Origin: Devosia crocina
GTDB taxonomy: Bacteria; Pseudomonadota; Alphaproteobacteria; Rhizobiales; Devosiaceae
Direction: 5' to 3'
Assembly: GCF_900116545.1 (NCBI RefSeq)
Contig: NZ_FPCK01000003.1
Location: 434,001-498,000, forward strand
Length of the DNA: 64,000 nucleotides
The notes beneath the pieces are model-generated. The model searched no databases, was not told where the DNA came from, and saw nothing but the letters and a program-made list of their open reading frames with translations. Positions 55,179-63,327 of the stretch are shown in pieces. The translations under genes were made by a program, and so were the position numbers. Within the stretch, counting starts at the first letter, position 1. Every line of letters begins with the position of its first letter.

Positions 55179-55867
55179 GCGCCGAGCAGCTCTTCGACCT
55201 GCGCCAGAGCCGCGGGGTCGCCGACATGGAACCAGGGGGCATCGAGCACGACACCCTTGAGCGTCTCTCCTTCGAGCGCCCGGTCGAAGATCTTGGTCAG
55301 CGAAAAGGCTCCGTCCGGGGTGTCCCTGAAAACGTCCGCCCCCATCAGCGCCACCCCGCCATAGATCACCGGCGCTCCGTAATCAGGGGTCACCCGGCCC
55401 ATGGGATCGAGGCAGAAATCATGGCTGCGCCCAAAGCCGGTGGCCCGGCCCGGCTGGATACAAAGCAGCACCACATCCTCTTGTCCCCCATAGCGGGCGC
55501 GCATGCGCGCCAGGGGCCGGTCCACCCCGGTGGGCCAGAAGGCATCCGTATTCATCACCAGAAATGGATCGGAATGGAGCATGGGTAGCGCGCGTTTCAA
55601 CCCGCCGCCCGTGTCCAGCAGGGTTTCCTCGCGGCTGACCTTCACCAGCCCCCCAAAATGCGCCAGCACCTGATCGGCAAGATAATGGGCATTGGCCACA
55701 AAGCGCTTGGCTCCTTCCTCCCGGGCATTGGCCATCACCCGCTCGATCAGCGGGACGCCGCCCACTGGCACCAGCGGTTTCGGCATTGTCTCGGTCAGCG
55801 GCCGCAACCGCGTCCCAAGCCCCGCCGCCAACAGCATCACATCGGGGAATCGATCAGGTTTTTCCAT
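55175..55867 (-). CDS. Sugar-1-phosphate nucleotidyltransferase (MurU-like)
   Basis: A 230-residue NTP_transferase. The N-terminal loop LLAAGLGTRLRPLTETMPKPLVPVGG is the nucleotide-binding signature, NTDAFWP has the metal Asp, and HVGDP is near the C terminus. Relatives include MurNAc-1-phosphate uridylyltransferase MurU of the peptidoglycan recycling bypass. In Hyphomicrobiales the gene normally follows tsaE and an aminoglycoside-phosphotransferase-like kinase (AmgK) and precedes addB; here those two partners are absent directly upstream. ATG at 55867 is the start, and the frame beyond it is not coding. Confidence 0.85.
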   Translation of the reverse strand: MEKPDRFPDVMLLAAGLGTRLRPLTETMPKPLVPVGGVPLIERVMANAREEGAKRFVANAHYLADQVLAHFGGLVKVSREETLLDTGGGLKRALPMLHSDPFLVMNTDAFWPTGVDRPLARMRARYGGQEDVVLLCIQPGRATGFGRSHDFCLDPMGRVTPDYGAPVIYGGVALMGADVFRDTPDGAFSLTKIFDRALEGETLKGVVLDAPWFHVGDPAALAQVEELLGA

Positions 55868-56032
55868 GCGCGGATAGAACCGGGAGCAGGGGGGCTTGTC
55901 CAGTGCGGGAGACGACGATGCGCGCAAGCTGCTTCTCTCCCGGAGGCAGAAGAAGCGCTGGGTCCTCCCGAGCACTGCTGCTATTCCTCTCCCTCCCGAT
56001 AAGGGGGGCGCCACGCGCCAGCATGCCAGCCC

Positions 56033-57175
56033 TCACCCTCCTAATTGAAATCGCTCGAACCGCTCCAGTTCCCCATCGATCGCCGCCTTCTCCTCGGCCC
56101 CGAATTCCGCCGTCCAGGTCCATTTCTGCACAAGTAGTTTCCCAAGGGTTCTGTCGGTCTTGAGATCGATCGCCGCAACGATCCGGTCGCCCACCAGCAC
56201 CGGCAGGGCGAAATAGCCGTAGCGCCGCTTCTCCGCCGGCACATAAGCCTCGAAGAGGTGGTCATAGCCGTAAAACAGTTTCAGCCGTTTCCTTTGGATG
56301 ATCAGCGGATCGAACGGCGAAAGAATGTGGACCCGCTGGCTCTCGTCCCATTTTTGCTCGAGCGTTTCCGGCCGCGCCCAATGCGCCACCTTTTCCGCGC
56401 CCTCAACCAGAACCGGCACCAGTTCCCGCCGCTTGACCCGCGTCGCGATCAGCTCATGCACCGCCTTCTTGGCCGGAGCATTGAGGTGGCAGATCGAATC
56501 AAGGCTCACAATCCCCTGGCTCGTCAGCGCCCGGTCGAGCAGATAGGCGGTCACCTGGCGCTCCGTCGCGGGTCTTGGTGCACTGGTCCAGCCGAAATGG
56601 CGTTCGGCCAGCTCATAGGTCTTGACCATGCCCTCGCGTGCCGCGATGGCGACATGGCCCTGATAAAACATCAGCTGCAGCACGCGCTTGGAGGGTTTCC
56701 GGCTCGCCCAGGGATGGGTCTTGTCGACCAGTTCGTCGTCCCCGATATCCCGGATCGAAAGCGGCCCTTCCGCGCGCAGGCGCTTCTTCATGGCGCTGAT
56801 TTCGGCCGGGGTGACCGAGCCGAACCAGGCGCTGGGCTGTTCTCGATAGCGCTTCATCAGGGGCAGGAAAAACTTGAGATCGTCCGTGGGCACATAGCTC
56901 AGCGCGTGGGTCCAATATTCGATGATCGACTTGTCCTCTGTCTGCAAGCGCGACAGGTCGCTGCGCCGATATTCGGGTATGCGCGTAAACAGGATATGGT
57001 GGTGACACCGCTCGATGACGTTGATCGTGTCGATCTGCACATAACCAAGCTGCCGGATTGCGGCGAGCGCAGCCTCCGGCCCCGCCCCAAACGGCGCCTC
57101 CCTGTCGAGCCGCTGCGCCCCCTGCCAGATGGCACGGCCCTGCGCCTTGGAGATCGAGCTTGGTGTTCTGGCCAT
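56033..57175 (-). CDS. YcaQ-like winged-helix DNA glycosylase family protein
   Basis: The 380-residue protein matches the HTH_42/YcaQ (AlkX) family, whose E. coli member unhooks interstrand DNA crosslinks. The signature is RQLGYVQIDTINVIERCHHHILFTRIPEYRRSDL near residue 45, and the C-terminal part contains FDPLIIQRKRLKLFYGYDHLFEAYVP and YFALPVLVGDRIVAAIDLKTDR. The catalytic QxQ/QxD pattern appears as QID. I chose ATG at 57175 (MARTPSS). It sits beside addAB, so a DNA-repair neighbourhood is suggestive, but it replaces genes usually found there. Confidence 0.87.
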   Translation of the reverse strand: MARTPSSISKAQGRAIWQGAQRLDREAPFGAGPEAALAAIRQLGYVQIDTINVIERCHHHILFTRIPEYRRSDLSRLQTEDKSIIEYWTHALSYVPTDDLKFFLPLMKRYREQPSAWFGSVTPAEISAMKKRLRAEGPLSIRDIGDDELVDKTHPWASRKPSKRVLQLMFYQGHVAIAAREGMVKTYELAERHFGWTSAPRPATERQVTAYLLDRALTSQGIVSLDSICHLNAPAKKAVHELIATRVKRRELVPVLVEGAEKVAHWARPETLEQKWDESQRVHILSPFDPLIIQRKRLKLFYGYDHLFEAYVPAEKRRYGYFALPVLVGDRIVAAIDLKTDRTLGKLLVQKWTWTAEFGAEEKAAIDGELERFERFQLGG

Positions 57176-57265
57176 GTTCAATACCGTTCGGATAGGAGGT
57201 GTAACACGCTCTCGCATCGCTCCGAGACAAGACATGTCAGTGCTGAACCAAGCAATGCCTTCCAG

Positions 57266-57310
57266 CCCTCATCCTGAGGCGCGCAGCAAAGCGAAGCCTC
57301 GGAGGACGAC
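57266..57310. repeat. Intergenic palindromic repeat, kind C, partial copy 2
   Basis: CCCTCATCCTGAGGCGCGCAG and AGCCTCGGAGGACG match the left part of the element at 46289-46325. It lies between the YcaQ-like gene and the membrane hydrolase gene. The right half seen in copy 1 is missing or diverged. Confidence 0.6.
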
Positions 57311-57353
57311 GGCATGTCCTAATGCCCGAGGTCCCACCTTACTGATACCTGGC

Positions 57354-59105
57354 CTACCTGCGAAACCACCCACCCTCGAGCAACTCCCGCTCCCCATGGC
57401 GGGCCAGCCCTGCCTTGAGCCCGGAAAGCTCCTGGGGTGAAAATCCCTGCGGGTCGGTCAGCGCCACCCAGGCATCGAAATAATCCTGCGGCGAATAAAC
57501 GTGGCCGTAGCCGATCTCGGCGGTCTGGGCGAGGGCCATGTCGAGCAGCAACTGCAAGAAGGTGACCACTGGATACCAGTTGAGAAGCGGAGACACCGAA
57601 GGCGCGCGCGAACCGCTGAGCCAGAGCGGCTCGCGATAGGCCAGTGTGGGTTCGAAGAAGACGATGGGGTCGGAGGGATATTGCAGGTAAACGATGCGCA
57701 GCGGCCCCCAGTGGATCTGCCCTTCGAGGTCGCTTCCCTCATTGGCAAAGCGCACCGCTGTTTCATTGCCGATCCGCGGCCGCCAGACGGGCGATCCGGG
57801 ATCGCGGCTCGCCGTCGTCGTGCGCCAGGAGGCGGTGGCAAAGGGCGGGCCCACCCAGAGCGCGCCGTCGAACGGGTCTCCCAGGATATCGTAGAGCGGG
57901 GCCGATGCTGCCGACGAATAGGCGCCAAGGCTGAGCCCATGGAGATAGAGCCGGGGGCGGCTCGCCCGGTCCATCTCGGTCCAGCGCGCATAAACGGCGT
58001 TGAACAGTGCCCGTGCCGTTTCAACGCCCACATCCGGCTCCGAAACCAGCGACAGCCAGCTCGTCAGATACGAATATTGCACAGCAACGCTGGCCACATC
58101 GCCCCGGTGCAGGAATTCGAGCGTGTCAATGGCCGCCGGTTCCACCCAGCCGGTGCCCACCGGCATGATCAGCACGAGGACCGCGCGGTCGAACGCCCCG
58201 ACCCGGTCCATTTCCGCAAGCGCGAGCGCCGCGCGCTCCTCCGGCCCCTCGGCCGAGCGCAGGCCGACATAGACGCGCAGCGGCGTTTCCGCTTCCTTTC
58301 CCGTCAGGGCGCTGATCTCCTCGGCCGTGGGTCCGCTCTCGACATAAACGCGCGCATCGAGCCCGATCGTGTCCCAGTCGATCAGCGAGGAGGCGCTGCC
58401 TGACCTCAGCGGATCGGTCGGGGGCGGCTGGGAGATGCCGACGAGCCGGTCGAAATTGCCGTAAAACCGGTCGGCGGCAAAAAACAGTCCACGTGCGATC
58501 ACGCCGTCCACGATCGCCGCGGTCGCCAGCCCAACAAGGATCATGGCGCCGACCAGCGCCACCCGCCGCGGGATCAACCGTCCGAGCCAGCGCGCCACGA
58601 GCCGCACCCCATGCACGATCAGCGTGCCGAGCCCGATCAGCACGGCAGCCGGCACGATGGCAATCAGCGCCACCAGCAACGGCTGCGTAGCCTCGACCGG
58701 CTGCGCCCCCATGCCGGCGCGCACCGAATTCTGCCACCCGGTCCAGAACCAGAGAAAGCTGATCGTCAGCACGAGGCACGCCAGGGCGCAGAGCCGCCCC
58801 GTCCAGCGCGCCACCCGCCGGTTGGGCCAGCGCAGCTCGAGGAAGTCCCACAGCCAGACCAGGAAAACGCCGATGCCGTAGCCGGATGCAAAGGTGCAGC
58901 CCGAAAGAACTCCCTGCACCACGAAATTGCGCGGAATGAGCGAAGGGGTCAGTGACAGCGCTGCAAACAGCAACCCGAAGAGCCACCCGCCCGCCGAAAG
59001 CGCGTCGAGCCGCCGCCAGACGAATCGGCTGAGGCGCCGGAGCCGCGAAACGGACGGCGCCGGCCTGGCATCGGGCAGGGGTGGATAAGTTGAATTGGAC
59101 GACAA
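57354..59105 (-). CDS. Membrane-anchored alpha/beta-hydrolase (PF10081/PF15420 type)
   Basis: About four to five membrane segments occupy the first 220 residues (GGWLFGLLFAALSLTPSLIPR and later FLVWLWDF, LVLTISFLWFWTG, ALIAIVPAAVLIGLGTLIV, ALVGAMILVGLATAAIVDGV). A large C-terminal alpha/beta-hydrolase domain follows with the nucleophile elbow HGLSLGAYSS. The combination fits the Abhydrolase_9_N plus Abhydrolase_9 families, which have no established substrate. TLTPSLIPR is a conserved opening motif. The start is uncertain: TTG at 59105 (583 residues) fits best, and GTG at 59177 is possible. Flanked by repeat C and tRNA-Ala. Confidence 0.8.
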   Translation of the reverse strand: MSSNSTYPPLPDARPAPSVSRLRRLSRFVWRRLDALSAGGWLFGLLFAALSLTPSLIPRNFVVQGVLSGCTFASGYGIGVFLVWLWDFLELRWPNRRVARWTGRLCALACLVLTISFLWFWTGWQNSVRAGMGAQPVEATQPLLVALIAIVPAAVLIGLGTLIVHGVRLVARWLGRLIPRRVALVGAMILVGLATAAIVDGVIARGLFFAADRFYGNFDRLVGISQPPPTDPLRSGSASSLIDWDTIGLDARVYVESGPTAEEISALTGKEAETPLRVYVGLRSAEGPEERAALALAEMDRVGAFDRAVLVLIMPVGTGWVEPAAIDTLEFLHRGDVASVAVQYSYLTSWLSLVSEPDVGVETARALFNAVYARWTEMDRASRPRLYLHGLSLGAYSSAASAPLYDILGDPFDGALWVGPPFATASWRTTTASRDPGSPVWRPRIGNETAVRFANEGSDLEGQIHWGPLRIVYLQYPSDPIVFFEPTLAYREPLWLSGSRAPSVSPLLNWYPVVTFLQLLLDMALAQTAEIGYGHVYSPQDYFDAWVALTDPQGFSPQELSGLKAGLARHGERELLEGGWFRR

Positions 59106-59240
59106 GCGGACGCGTCCCCATATGGACCTGCCGCCACTATAGGAAACTGCCCAAGCGAGACAACCGATAAGCCGCACGCGTTAGCGCAAACGCGTTAACA
59201 GGCGCCAGATGCTAACCAGATGCTGGCAAAAGGGAGGATT

Positions 59241-59316
<76 letters not shown>

Positions 59317-59511
59317 ATCCGAACAAGGTGCGAAACGGCCGAAGCCTTCGGTTTCGCGACCAACCTTGCGGTGGTTTTGGGTTTCGTCGGGGCGTTGCCC
59401 GTCTGAAGCGAGGCGGAACCTAGTGGATGATTCCGCGCAACGCAAGTGCCTAAATGACACTTTTTTCATCCGCCGGGGAAAACCCTCCCCGGCGAAAAAA
59501 GGTGAGACAAA

Positions 59512-59904
59512 TCAGCGGTCTTCGTCGTCGCCGACATCGAAGCCGAGGCCATCGTCGCTGTCTTCGTCGTCTTCTTCGAGGAACACGTCTTCCTCGTCGT
59601 CGCCCAGGTCTTCATCGACCTCGACGTCATCGGTATCCGGAATATCCTCGCCGCTCTCTTCGGCATCGGCTTCCTCCAGCGTCACCATTTCGGGTGCGCT
59701 GGCATCGGCCTCGTCTTCTTCTTCCGTCTCGTCTTCATCATCGATCTTGCGCGGCGTCGTCGCCTTGCCGACCGCCAGCGTATCGAAGAACGAGCGGGGG
59801 TAGGACTTGCCGGTATAGGGCGAAACGATCGGATCCATGTTCAGATCGTAGAACTTCTTGCCGGTATCGGGATCGGTACGCTTGGTACCGCGTTCGTTGG
59901 CCAT
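59512..59904 (-). CDS. TIGR02300 family protein (FYDLN acid protein)
   Basis: A 130-residue protein whose first 50 residues (ANERGTKRTDPDTGKKFYDLNMDPIVSPYTG) carry the conserved FYDLN motif of the alphaproteobacterial TIGR02300 family. It is followed by a very acidic, low-complexity tail of about 80 residues. The function is unknown. In many relatives it is divergent from aroA-cmk-rpsA; here the divergent neighbour is cmk itself. Confidence 0.9.
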   Translation of the reverse strand: MANERGTKRTDPDTGKKFYDLNMDPIVSPYTGKSYPRSFFDTLAVGKATTPRKIDDEDETEEEDEADASAPEMVTLEEADAEESGEDIPDTDDVEVDEDLGDDEEDVFLEEDDEDSDDGLGFDVGDDEDR

Positions 59905-60095
59905 TTCACATGCCTCACACGAAAGGGAAAAGGTGCCAGGCCGGCCGCCGCGGCCCGCGCCAGATATTGGGCAGTCCGGTTAAGGTGGAAAGCCCCGGCC
60001 TGTCAAACTGAAAATGCGCGCGTCCGGCAAGGGTGGCACGCCTGGCCGGACCCATGCTAGGGGTGCCCCACGCGTCAAGCCAATCGGATAGGGTC

Positions 60096-60749
60096 ATGAT
60101 CATAGCCGTCGACGGACCGGCCGCTTCGGGCAAAGGTACTCTGGCCGCCGGCCTTGCCCGCCATTATGGCCTGCCGCATCTGGATACGGGTCTGCTTTAC
60201 CGTGCTGTGGGAGTGGCCGTGCAAGAGTTTGAAGAGACTGATCAATTCCCCGACAGGGCCGTTGCTGCGGCAGAGGCGCTCGACGCCCGTGACCTGCGCG
60301 ACCCCGAAACCCTGACCACTGCACGCGCCGGCAGCCTTGCCTCCAAGGTCGCCGTCATCGCCGGCGTGCGCCAGGCGCTGTTCGACTTTCAGCGCAGCTT
60401 TGCCCTCCAAAAGGGCGGTGCCGTGCTTGACGGGCGCGACATCGGCACCAAGATCTGCCCCGATGCCGATGTGAAACTCTTTATCCAGGCCGACAGCAAG
60501 GCGCGCATGGAGCGGCGTGCTCGCCAGTTTGAAGCCAGGGGAGAGGCGGTTGACCGTTACGCCCTTTATCACCAAATAGAGGAGCGGGATGCCCGCGACA
60601 TGCTCAATCCTCATGGCGGCTTTTATCGCGCGAAAGACGCGCACTTGCTCGATACGACGCAACTGAGTATAGAGGCCGCACTCCGCGCTGCCATCGCGAT
60701 TGTCGAGACGGCCATGGCGCTCAAGGCAGGGGACCGGAAAGTCCTCTAA
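60096..60749 (+). CDS. cmk: (d)CMP kinase
   Basis: Cytidylate kinase phosphorylates CMP and dCMP in pyrimidine nucleotide metabolism. The P-loop is VDGPAASGKGT, then LPHLDTGLLYRAV (substrate site), VLDGRDIGTKICPDADVKLFIQAD and RDARD-type residues in the lid. ATG at 60096 gives 217 residues; the extension to 60033 is not part of the enzyme. It stands just upstream of rpsA, a nearly universal pairing in proteobacteria. Confidence 0.95.
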   Translation: MIIAVDGPAASGKGTLAAGLARHYGLPHLDTGLLYRAVGVAVQEFEETDQFPDRAVAAAEALDARDLRDPETLTTARAGSLASKVAVIAGVRQALFDFQRSFALQKGGAVLDGRDIGTKICPDADVKLFIQADSKARMERRARQFEARGEAVDRYALYHQIEERDARDMLNPHGGFYRAKDAHLLDTTQLSIEAALRAAIAIVETAMALKAGDRKVL

Positions 60750-60928
60750 TTTCCTCCTTGAGGCTCCAGGATTCCGGCAATCATCCAAAGCCCTGGCCCG
60801 GACAATGATAGAAGAATCGTCCTTTCTGGAAGCGGTGCTCCGTGCGCCGGCTTTGGCATTTCGTCAAGGCGGACCCGTGCCCCAGGCTGGATCAGCAACC
60901 CTCAACACCGGCGCAATGGAGAAAACGT

Positions 60929-62635
60929 TTGGCACAGCAAACTGTGACTAAAGAAGATTTTGAATCGATGCTGCTCGACAGCTTTGTCGACAACGATGCC
61001 GCCGAAGGCACCGTGGTCAAGGGCAAGGTCGTCGCCATCGAAAAGGACCTGGCGATCATCGACGTCGGTCTCAAGACCGAAGGCCGCGTGCCGCTCAAGG
61101 AATTCGGCCAGGCCTTCCGCGACGGCCAGATCGTCATCGGCTCGGACGTCGAGGTCTATGTCGACCGCGTCGAAAACGCCATGGGCGAAGCCGTCCTGTC
61201 GCGTGAGAAGGCCCGCCGCGAAGAGAGCTGGGTCAAGCTCGAAGAAAAGTACAACGCCAATGAGCGCGTTGAAGGCACGATCTTCAACCAGGTCAAGGGT
61301 GGTTTCACCGTCGACCTCGAAGGCGCCGTGGCCTTCCTGCCGCGTTCGCAGGTGGACATCCGCCCGATCCGCGATATCGCCCCGCTCATGAACGTGCCGC
61401 AGCCGTTCCAGATCCTCAAGATGGACAAGCGTCGCGGCAATATCGTCGTTTCGCGTCGCGCCATCCTCGAGGAATCGCGCGCCGAACAGCGTTCGGAAAT
61501 CGTCCAGCAGCTCGAAGAGGGCCAGGTTGTCGACGGCGTGGTCAAGAACATCACCGATTACGGTGCGTTCGTTGATCTCGGCGGCATCGATGGCCTGCTG
61601 CACGTCACCGATATCGCATGGCGCCGTGTCAACCACCCGTCCGAAGTGCTCACGATCGGCGAGACCATCAAGGTCCAGATCGTTCGCATCAACCACGAGA
61701 GCCACCGTATCTCGCTTGGCATGAAGCAGCTCCAGGCTGATCCCTGGGAAGGCATCGAAGCCAAGTATCCGATCGAAGCCAAGTTCTCTGGCCGCGTGAC
61801 CAACATCACCGACTACGGCGCGTTCGTGGAACTGGAGCCGGGCATCGAAGGCCTGATCCACGTCTCCGAAATGAGCTGGACCAAGAAGAACGTCCACCCC
61901 GGCAAGATCGTCTCGACCTCCCAGGAAGTCGATGTGGTTGTGCTCGAAGTCGATCCGGACAAGCGCCGCATTTCGCTTGGGTTGAAGCAGACCCTGCAGA
62001 ATCCGTGGGAAGCTTTCGCCGAGAAGAACCCGGTTGGCTCGACCATCGAAGGCGAAGTCAAGAACAAGACCGAATTCGGCCTGTTCATTGGCCTCGAAGG
62101 CGATGTCGACGGCATGGTTCACCTGTCCGACCTCGATTGGCAGAAGTCGGGCGAAATCGCGCTCGAAGACTACAACCGCGGCGACATGGTTTCGGCCAAG
62201 GTTCTCGACGTCGATGTCGAGAAGGAACGTATCTCGCTCGGCATCAAGCAGCTTGGCGCTGAAGCTCTGGCCGATACCGGTGCTTCCGATGGCACGGGCC
62301 TGCGCAAGAACGCCGTGGTCACCACCGAAGTCGTCGAAGTCAACGACGGCGGCATCGAAGTGCGCATCGCCGACTCCGACGTCACGGCCTTCATCCGCCG
62401 CGCCGACCTCAGCCGCGACCGCAACGACCAGCGCCCCGAGCGCTTCGCCAAGGGCGACAAGGTCGATGCACGCGTCACCCAGTACGACCGCAAGACCGGC
62501 CGCATCCAGCTCTCGATCAAGGCGCTCGAAATCGCCGAAGAACGTGAAGCCGTGGCCAATTTCGGTTCGTCCGATTCGGGCGCTTCGCTCGGCGACATCC
62601 TGGGCGCTGCCCTCAAGGGTCGCGACGACAAGTAA
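60929..62635 (+). CDS. rpsA: 30S ribosomal protein S1
   Basis: S1 binds mRNA and helps place it on the 30S subunit. Six S1 repeats are visible over 568 residues, for example GTVVKGKVVAIEKDLAIIDVG, GTIFNQVKGGFTVDLEGAVAFL, GVVKNITDYGAFVDLGGIDGLLHVTD and GRVTNITDYGAFVELEPGIEGLIHVSE. I chose TTG at 60929, seven bases after GGAG (N terminus MAQQTVTKEDFESM). The 179-bp gap after cmk probably holds the leader used for autocontrol. A hairpin with T-rich tail follows. Confidence 0.96.
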   Translation: MAQQTVTKEDFESMLLDSFVDNDAAEGTVVKGKVVAIEKDLAIIDVGLKTEGRVPLKEFGQAFRDGQIVIGSDVEVYVDRVENAMGEAVLSREKARREESWVKLEEKYNANERVEGTIFNQVKGGFTVDLEGAVAFLPRSQVDIRPIRDIAPLMNVPQPFQILKMDKRRGNIVVSRRAILEESRAEQRSEIVQQLEEGQVVDGVVKNITDYGAFVDLGGIDGLLHVTDIAWRRVNHPSEVLTIGETIKVQIVRINHESHRISLGMKQLQADPWEGIEAKYPIEAKFSGRVTNITDYGAFVELEPGIEGLIHVSEMSWTKKNVHPGKIVSTSQEVDVVVLEVDPDKRRISLGLKQTLQNPWEAFAEKNPVGSTIEGEVKNKTEFGLFIGLEGDVDGMVHLSDLDWQKSGEIALEDYNRGDMVSAKVLDVDVEKERISLGIKQLGAEALADTGASDGTGLRKNAVVTTEVVEVNDGGIEVRIADSDVTAFIRRADLSRDRNDQRPERFAKGDKVDARVTQYDRKTGRIQLSIKALEIAEEREAVANFGSSDSGASLGDILGAALKGRDDK

Positions 62636-62662
62636 GCGTCACGCTTTGTTGCAATCTTTCGG

Positions 62663-62690
62663 CCCGCGCTTCACCGCGCGGGTCGTTTTG
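62663..62690 (+). terminator. Intrinsic terminator of rpsA
   Basis: CCCGCGC (62663-62669) pairs with GCGCGGG (62676-62682) across a six-base loop, followed by TCGTTTTG, 27 nt after the stop. Confidence 0.75.
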
Positions 62691-62704
62691 TTGATGGGAC
62701 CAGA

Positions 62705-63211
62705 ATGATGCGGTTCAAGGACGTTCACTGGCGGGCCATGACCGGCTACGACGCCGAGGCAGTCTTTGCCATTGCCCAGAAGGTGCATCCCGGTTTTTTC
62801 GAATCGGCCGAGGTGCTGGCGGAAAAGCACGCGCTTTATCGCAATGGCTGCTACATGCTCGAGATCGGGGAAAAGCCGGCTGGCTATGTGCTGAGCCATC
62901 CCTTCCTGCGCGGATCGCTGCCGGCGCTCGACACGCTTCTCGGTGCCTTGCCCGAAAATCCCGACACATTCTACATCCACGACCTTGCCCTTCTGGGGCT
63001 GGCGCGCGGGGTCGGGGCCGCTGGCAAAATCGTTTCCGCACTCACCAAACATGCCGAGGTCATGGGCTTTCCAACCATGAGCCTTGTCGCCGTCAACGGC
63101 TCGAAGGCCTTCTGGGAAAAACAGGGTTTTGTTGTCGAGGACCATCCGGAGCTCGCCGATAAACTTGCGGGTTATGAGGACGAGGCGCGGTATATGGTGA
63201 AGCGGGTTTAG
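62705..63211 (+). CDS. GNAT family N-acetyltransferase
   Basis: A 168-residue single GNAT domain. The acetyl-CoA-binding motif A reads LALLGLARGVGAAGKIVSALTKHA, and motif B contains AVNGSKAFWEKQGFVV. Substrate is unknown; protein or small-molecule acetylation are both possible. It follows the rpsA terminator and precedes sppA. ATG at 62705 is the likely start, with alternative ATG at 62708. Confidence 0.85.
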   Translation: MMRFKDVHWRAMTGYDAEAVFAIAQKVHPGFFESAEVLAEKHALYRNGCYMLEIGEKPAGYVLSHPFLRGSLPALDTLLGALPENPDTFYIHDLALLGLARGVGAAGKIVSALTKHAEVMGFPTMSLVAVNGSKAFWEKQGFVVEDHPELADKLAGYEDEARYMVKRV

Positions 63212-63327
63212 CGCGTTCGTTGTCGTCCGGTGCGCCGGATGAGGGGGCGATCACAAAAGCGCCAGCGCTGTCTGGTGCTTTGGCCGGGGCGGTGTATGGT
63301 CTCGCCATTCTCGCTCAGGACTTTGCC

